Origin: Bacillota bacterium
GTDB taxonomy: Bacteria > Bacillota > Clostridia > Acetivibrionales > DSM-1351
Length of the DNA stretch: 17,640 bases
Direction of reading: 5' to 3'
Assembly (NCBI GenBank): GCA_023426005.1
Contig: JAFABO010000075.1
Location: 1-17,640 of the forward strand
Part shown: positions 13,948 to 17,640 of the stretch, one piece after another
Layout: each line of letters starts with the position of its first letter
How positions within the stretch are numbered: the stretch's first letter is position 1
Made by a program: the position numbers and the translations under genes
The notes under the pieces: generated by a model
The model's input: the letters and a program-made list of their open reading frames with translations, nothing else
Told to the model about the DNA's origin: nothing
Databases searched by the model: none

Positions 13948-14418
13948 TTATTTTAACTGTTTAAGCAGATTTGCCATCTCAATGGCGGTTACGGCAGCAT
14001 CATATCCCTTGTTTCCGGCTTTTGTTCCGGCTCTTTCGATGGCCTGTTCTATGGTATCTGTGGTCAGAACTCCAAATATTACAGGAATCCCTGTGTCCAA
14101 TGAAACCTTCGCAACACCTTTTGCCACTTCCCCGGCAACATAATCGAAATGAGATGTCGAACCTCTTATAACAGCTCCAAGGCAGATGACCGCATCAAAT
14201 TTTTGGGAAGCCGCCATTTTTTGTGCTGCAAGAGGTATCTCAAAAGCGCCGGGCACCCAGGCCGCTTCAATATTTTCTGCTTTTCCGCCGTGCCTTGCAA
14301 TAGCGTCTATGGCACCGCTCAAAAGCTTGCTGCTGATAAACTCATTGAACCTGCCTGTAATAATGCCCAGCTTTAAACCCTCTGCAATCAGATTGCCTTC
14401 ATATATTTTTATTGTCAT
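13948..14418 (-). CDS. ribH: 6,7-dimethyl-8-ribityllumazine synthase (riboflavin synthase beta chain)
   Basis: Condenses 3,4-dihydroxy-2-butanone 4-phosphate (from RibBA) with 5-amino-6-ribitylaminouracil (made downstream of RibD) to give the lumazine used by RibE. The 156-residue length is standard for this icosahedral, 60-subunit enzyme. Visible motifs: RFN at 23-25, WVPGAFEIP at 54-62, and GAVIRGSTSHFDYV at 81-94 with catalytic His90; GVLT at 116-119 and NKG at 136-138 are also typical. The ATG shares four bases with the ribBA stop (ATGA overlap), and an AGGAGGG site lies inside the end of ribBA. It is the last gene of the operon; the AT-rich DNA after it has only a weak 7-base hairpin near 13848-13869, so its terminator is uncertain. 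Confidence 0.97.
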   Translation of the reverse strand: MTIKIYEGNLIAEGLKLGIITGRFNEFISSKLLSGAIDAIARHGGKAENIEAAWVPGAFEIPLAAQKMAASQKFDAVICLGAVIRGSTSHFDYVAGEVAKGVAKVSLDTGIPVIFGVLTTDTIEQAIERAGTKAGNKGYDAAVTAIEMANLLKQLK

Positions 14419-15662
14419 ACTTTACCACCCTCCTGATGTTTTAGTATATTCGTGCTAATATTGGCATCACTGAGTATATGTCCCATCTTTTCTTTTTTCG
14501 TCCTCATGTAAAATTCATTTGACTCATTGGCTTCCACCGCGATAGGCACTCTTTCAACCACCTCAAGTCCATACCCCTCCAACCCAACCACTTTTTTGGG
14601 ATTGTTGGTCAGAAGCCTTATTTTCCTCACGCCCAGATCATACAGTATCTGAGCGCCAATACCGTATTCCCGCAAGTCCGGAGCAAAGCCCAGTAGCTCA
14701 TTGGCCTCCACCGTATCTTTACCCCTGTCCTGCAGCTCGTAGGCACGTATTTTATTTACCAGACCGATCCCGCGCCCTTCCTGACGCATATACAACAGAA
14801 TGCCCCTTCCCTCGCTGCCGATCTGTCTCAGTGCGGCAGCCAGCTGTTCTCCGCAGTCGCATCTTCTGGAGTGGAAGGCATCCCCCGTCAGGCACTCTGA
14901 ATGCACCCTTACCAGTGCAGGTTCATCTGAATTGCTTATATCCCCTTTGACCAGAGCAACGTGGTGTTCGCCGTTTACAATATTTTCATAGGCCGCAATG
15001 GTAAAATCCCCGTATTCGGTGGGAAGTTTGGCAAAAGCGGCAGCCCTTACCAGTTTTTCATTGTTTCTTCTATATCTGATCAACTCAGCTACAGTTATTA
15101 CTTTAAGGTTATGCTTTTTAGAAAATTCCATCAATTGGGGTACTCTTGCCATGGTTCCATCATCATTCATGATCTCACATATCACTCCGGCAGGATACAA
15201 CCCCGCCATTCTCGCAAGATCCACAGCCGCCTCGGTATGTCCTGAACGCTTTAATACACCGCCATCCCTGGCAATCAGCGGAAAGATATGCCCCGGTCTC
15301 AAAAAATCATTACTGCCCGAACCGGGATCCACCAGCTTCTTGATGGTGTTTGCCCTTTCATGGGCCGATATGCCTGTTGTGGAACCCTTATGATCTACGG
15401 TGACGGTAAATGCGGTCTTCATACTTTCAGTATTCCTCTCCACCATCAGGCCGAGCCCCAACTCTCCGGCACGTGCTTCGGTCAATGGCGCACATATCAT
15501 TCCCCTTCCGTATGAGGCCATAAAGTTAACGCTCCCGGGGGTTACCTTTTCAGCAGCCATCAGAAGGTCCCCTTCATTTTCACGGTCCTCGTCATCCACA
15601 ACTACTATCATCCCTCCCTGCCTTATATCTTCTATGGCCTCTTCAATAGTATTAAATTTCAA
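14415..15662 (-). CDS. ribBA: Bifunctional 3,4-dihydroxy-2-butanone 4-phosphate synthase / GTP cyclohydrolase II
   Basis: One protein supplies both riboflavin precursors, from ribulose 5-phosphate and from GTP. Residues 1-200 are the RibB part: DDEDRENEGD (23-32, acidic metal and substrate loop), RPGHIFPL (122-129) and SGHTEAAVDLA (140-150). Residues 205-400 are the RibA part: the zinc cysteines C257, C268 and C270 in ECLTGDAFHSRRCDCGEQL, then YMRQEGRGIGL (291-301) and TNNPKK (352-357). The 415-residue length is close to Bacillus RibBA. The start is TTG 15662, with AGGAGG 8 bases upstream and no suitable ATG nearby. It lies 29 bases after ribE and overlaps ribH by 4 bases. Confidence 0.97.
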   Translation of the reverse strand: MKFNTIEEAIEDIRQGGMIVVVDDEDRENEGDLLMAAEKVTPGSVNFMASYGRGMICAPLTEARAGELGLGLMVERNTESMKTAFTVTVDHKGSTTGISAHERANTIKKLVDPGSGSNDFLRPGHIFPLIARDGGVLKRSGHTEAAVDLARMAGLYPAGVICEIMNDDGTMARVPQLMEFSKKHNLKVITVAELIRYRRNNEKLVRAAAFAKLPTEYGDFTIAAYENIVNGEHHVALVKGDISNSDEPALVRVHSECLTGDAFHSRRCDCGEQLAAALRQIGSEGRGILLYMRQEGRGIGLVNKIRAYELQDRGKDTVEANELLGFAPDLREYGIGAQILYDLGVRKIRLLTNNPKKVVGLEGYGLEVVERVPIAVEANESNEFYMRTKKEKMGHILSDANISTNILKHQEGGKV

Positions 15663-15691
15663 TTCCTGCTCCTCCTTTTCATTAAATTTTA

Positions 15692-16342
15692 TCAGGCAAA
15701 ACCGTTCTCCCGGAGAAAATCCAGAGATATATCCCTGCCGGGTCCCGGTTCATACTTTTTGTTTAAAAGCTTTTCCACATACTTGCCGACCACATCGCAT
15801 TCAACATTGATCAAGTCCCCGGCTTTCCTTGAGCCAAGGGTAGTTGCCCCGGCAGTCAGCGGTATAAGTGACACTCGGAAACTCTTTTCATCCGCATGGG
15901 CAACTGTCAGACTTGTGCCGTCCAGTGCAACCGAGCCTTTTATGACGATGTATTTCATGATGGCATCAGGGGCTTCCAGAGTAAGCCAGATGGCGTTGTC
16001 CTCTTCTGTTCTTCCTGTTACAACTCCGGTACCGTCAATATGTCCGGTTACAATATGCCCTCCCAGTCTGTCTGTTATCCGCAGTGCCCTTTCAAGATTT
16101 ACCCTGTCCGACAACTTTAATTTGTTAAGGCCGGTTCTCCTCATGGTTTCAGGCATAACATCAGCCGAGAACCATTGCTCCCACTTTTGGACCACTGTAA
16201 GACATATGCCGTTCACAGCAATACTGTCTCCTTTTTTTACATGCTTCATTATATTCGGGCAGCGTATCGAAAGCCGGATGGACAGGCTGCCTCGTATAAT
16301 TTCCCTGATTTCACCCACTTCCTCTATTATCCCTGTAAACAT
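15692..16342 (-). CDS. ribE: Riboflavin synthase, alpha subunit
   Basis: Dismutates two molecules of 6,7-dimethyl-8-ribityllumazine into riboflavin and the ribitylaminouracil precursor. The 216-residue protein has the two tandem lumazine-binding barrels of the family: the first from MFTGIIEE (1-8) through NGICLTVV (44-51), the second from GGHIVTGHIDGTG (94-106) through DGTSLTV (141-147). The C-terminal segment (about 185-216) is the trimerisation helix region. ATG 16342 lies behind AAAGGAG with 5-base spacing, and the gene overlaps the end of ribD by 16 bases, so translation is probably coupled. Some databases call this gene ribC or ribB. Confidence 0.97.
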   Translation of the reverse strand: MFTGIIEEVGEIREIIRGSLSIRLSIRCPNIMKHVKKGDSIAVNGICLTVVQKWEQWFSADVMPETMRRTGLNKLKLSDRVNLERALRITDRLGGHIVTGHIDGTGVVTGRTEEDNAIWLTLEAPDAIMKYIVIKGSVALDGTSLTVAHADEKSFRVSLIPLTAGATTLGSRKAGDLINVECDVVGKYVEKLLNKKYEPGPGRDISLDFLRENGFA

Positions 16343-17445
16343 GAGACTCCTTTCACATACCCTTCTATGAGGATATCCTCATCAAACCTGCTGATACTTA
16401 GATCCCTCAATTCAAGTGCGTCTTTCATAAATTGTATTCCTTCCCCTTCAACCGGTGTTTTGGCATCCCTTCCTCCAATAACTTTGGGGGCTATAAATAC
16501 CATTACCTTATCCACCGCTTCTGAACTCAAGGCAGCGGCATTCAGGCCACCTCCGCCCTCCAACAGCACACTGTCGATTTCCGTCCTGTGCAGCTCCTCC
16601 ATCAGCCGGGCCAGATCGACATGCCCCTGGGCCCCATCCAGCTTGAAAATGCGCACCCCCATGTCCGTGAGTATTTTCTCCTTTTCATCACCTATTGCCG
16701 ATGTGGTGGCAAGTATAACGCCGGCAGCCGATCCGCTGTTGATCACCCGGCTGTCCACAGGTATTTTCCCTCTGCTGTCAACAATGATTCTGACAGGGTC
16801 TTTGCCGCTTTTAGAATCCAGTCTTGTGGTAAGTGACGGATTGTCGGTCAGGACTGTATTTATTCCCACCATGATGGCAGAGACTCTGTCACGTATAAGA
16901 TGCACCTGCCTTCTTGAGCTTTCTCCCGAAATCCATCTGGAGTCTCCGGCAGCCGAAGCAATTTTACCGTCCAGTGTCATTGCAGCTTTCATAATAACAA
17001 ACGGCTTTTTTTGAGTGACATATTTGATAAATATCTCATTAAGCCTTTTAGCCTCTTTTTCAAGCACTCCCACAACAGTTTCAATTCCTGCATTCTTCAG
17101 CGCACTGATCCCCCTGCCGCAGACCTTCGGGTTGGGATCTTCCATGGCAATCACCACTTTGCTGATACCGGCTTTAATAATGGCCTCGGTACAGGGAGGT
17201 GTCCTCCCGTAATGGGAGCAGGGCTCAAGGTTGACATAGAGCGTCCCTCCCCCGACCTCCCGTTTTGCATTCCGGAAGGCTGCCACCTCTGCATGCGCAC
17301 CGCCTAATTTTTCATGGCAGCCCTCGGCAATGATCTCTCCGTCCCGGACTATTACCGCACCCACAAGAGGGTTGGGGTTGGTTCTTCCCCATCCTCCTTC
17401 GGCAAGTTCCAGGGCTCTTCTCATATAATTTTCGTCAATTGTCAT
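16327..17445 (-). CDS. ribD: Bifunctional diaminohydroxyphosphoribosylaminopyrimidine deaminase / 5-amino-6-(5-phosphoribosylamino)uracil reductase
   Basis: Carries out the deamination and the NADPH-dependent ribosyl reduction after GTP ring opening. The 372-residue protein has an N-terminal cytidine-deaminase-like domain (1-145): NPNPLVGAVI (23-32), zinc ligand His51 and proton shuttle Glu53 in HAE, and zinc cysteines C76 and C85 in PCSHYGRTPPC. The reductase domain (147-365) shows KAAMTLDGKIA (153-163), SRWISG (169-174), DNPSLTTR (201-208) and LLEGGGGL (294-301). I chose ATG 17445 rather than ATG 17463: the latter would bury the AGGGGGG ribosome binding site (about 17454-17460) inside the coding region. 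First gene of the operon, preceded by an FMN-controlled attenuator. Confidence 0.97.
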   Translation of the reverse strand: MTIDENYMRRALELAEGGWGRTNPNPLVGAVIVRDGEIIAEGCHEKLGGAHAEVAAFRNAKREVGGGTLYVNLEPCSHYGRTPPCTEAIIKAGISKVVIAMEDPNPKVCGRGISALKNAGIETVVGVLEKEAKRLNEIFIKYVTQKKPFVIMKAAMTLDGKIASAAGDSRWISGESSRRQVHLIRDRVSAIMVGINTVLTDNPSLTTRLDSKSGKDPVRIIVDSRGKIPVDSRVINSGSAAGVILATTSAIGDEKEKILTDMGVRIFKLDGAQGHVDLARLMEELHRTEIDSVLLEGGGGLNAAALSSEAVDKVMVFIAPKVIGGRDAKTPVEGEGIQFMKDALELRDLSISRFDEDILIEGYVKGVSCLQG

Positions 17446-17470
17446 AGTACAGGCCCCCCTCATTCATCTT

Positions 17471-17511
17471 ATAAAAACACAAAGTCCCCGGAGTAGAACC
17501 ACCCCAGGGAC
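17471..17511 (-). terminator. Attenuator hairpin of the FMN riboswitch
   Basis: On the minus strand bases 17511 down to 17484 fold into an 11-pair stem (GTCCCTGGGGT with ACTCCGGGGAC, two or three G-T pairs) with a 6-base loop, followed by TTTGTGTTTTT. It lies between the aptamer and ribD, as expected for an expression platform that stops transcription when FMN is bound. The T-run is interrupted by two G residues. Confidence 0.85.
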
Positions 17512-17534
17512 GCAAAAATACCAAAATAAAATAC

Positions 17535-17640
17535 ACTATCTTCCATCCAGACTGTACTGTCGGCTCCGGAATCTGACCGGATCTGCTTTCGCTCGCGGGC
17601 TCGCATTTTCATGCCTACCGCCGGTAAGGAATTTCACCTA
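17535..17640 (-). promoter_or_regulatory. FMN riboswitch (RFN element), 5' end cut by the window edge
   Basis: The minus strand contains the conserved RFN blocks in order: AGGTGAAATTCC, ACCGGCGGT, GAGCCCGCGAGC, GCAGATCCGGT, ATTCCGG-GCCGACAGT, and AGTCTGGATGGAAGA. These form the junction and arms that bind flavin mononucleotide. Only the 5' strand of the closing P1 stem lies beyond base 17640. FMN binding would favour the attenuator hairpin downstream and turn off the rib operon. The promoter lies outside the window. Confidence 0.96.

Noticed and set aside
15759..16370. A 203-codon open frame on the plus strand
   Set aside because: Antisense to ribE and the end of ribD, with no ribosome binding site or recognisable domain.
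16175..17014. A 279-codon open frame on the plus strand
   Set aside because: It runs antisense to ribD and ribE, whose motifs are complete and conserved. It has low-complexity Ser/Pro-rich content and no family match, so it is a shadow frame.

Overview
The window reads as chromosomal DNA from an anaerobic, spore-forming member of the Clostridia. The support is a CwlD-type spore-cortex amidase, a Rex redox repressor, a CsaB-type pyruvyl transferase, the Gram-positive order of riboflavin genes under an FMN riboswitch, strong AGGAGG-like ribosome binding sites and AT-rich intergenic DNA. This class-level placement is inferred from gene content; I cannot name a species.

Layout. At 1-524 (minus) is the 5' part of an EF-G-like GTPase gene that continues past the left edge. 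A 677-base gene-free stretch follows. aroF and tyrA (1202-3317, plus) form a two-gene aromatic amino acid unit that ends at a strong terminator. rex (minus) follows, with a consensus promoter overlapped by a Rex-box-like palindrome. Facing away from rex is a long gene (4317-6575, plus) whose single protein joins a GT4 glycosyltransferase to a CsaB-like pyruvyl transferase. It converges on an ABC-F ATPase gene (6699-8621, minus) across a shared bidirectional terminator.

The rest of the window is on the minus strand. cwlD has its own terminator and a SigE-like promoter. A HEAT-like protein and a small membrane protein of unknown function form a two-gene unit. A secreted GH18-type protein with a C-terminal leucine-rich repeat domain lies downstream of an imperfect 42-base tandem repeat. 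A compact gene for a 46-residue orphan protein has its own ribosome binding site and terminator. The right end is the complete riboflavin operon ribD-ribE-ribBA-ribH, with overlapping genes, preceded by a transcription attenuator and an FMN riboswitch cut by the window edge.

Three themes stand out: primary biosynthesis (aromatics, riboflavin), redox control (Rex) and cell envelope or spore wall (GT4-CsaB, CwlD, GH18-LRR). I see no phage, insertion sequence, CRISPR array, tRNA or rRNA. The least explained items are the 46-residue protein, the tandem repeat upstream of the GH18-LRR gene, the HEAT/membrane pair and the GT4-CsaB fusion.
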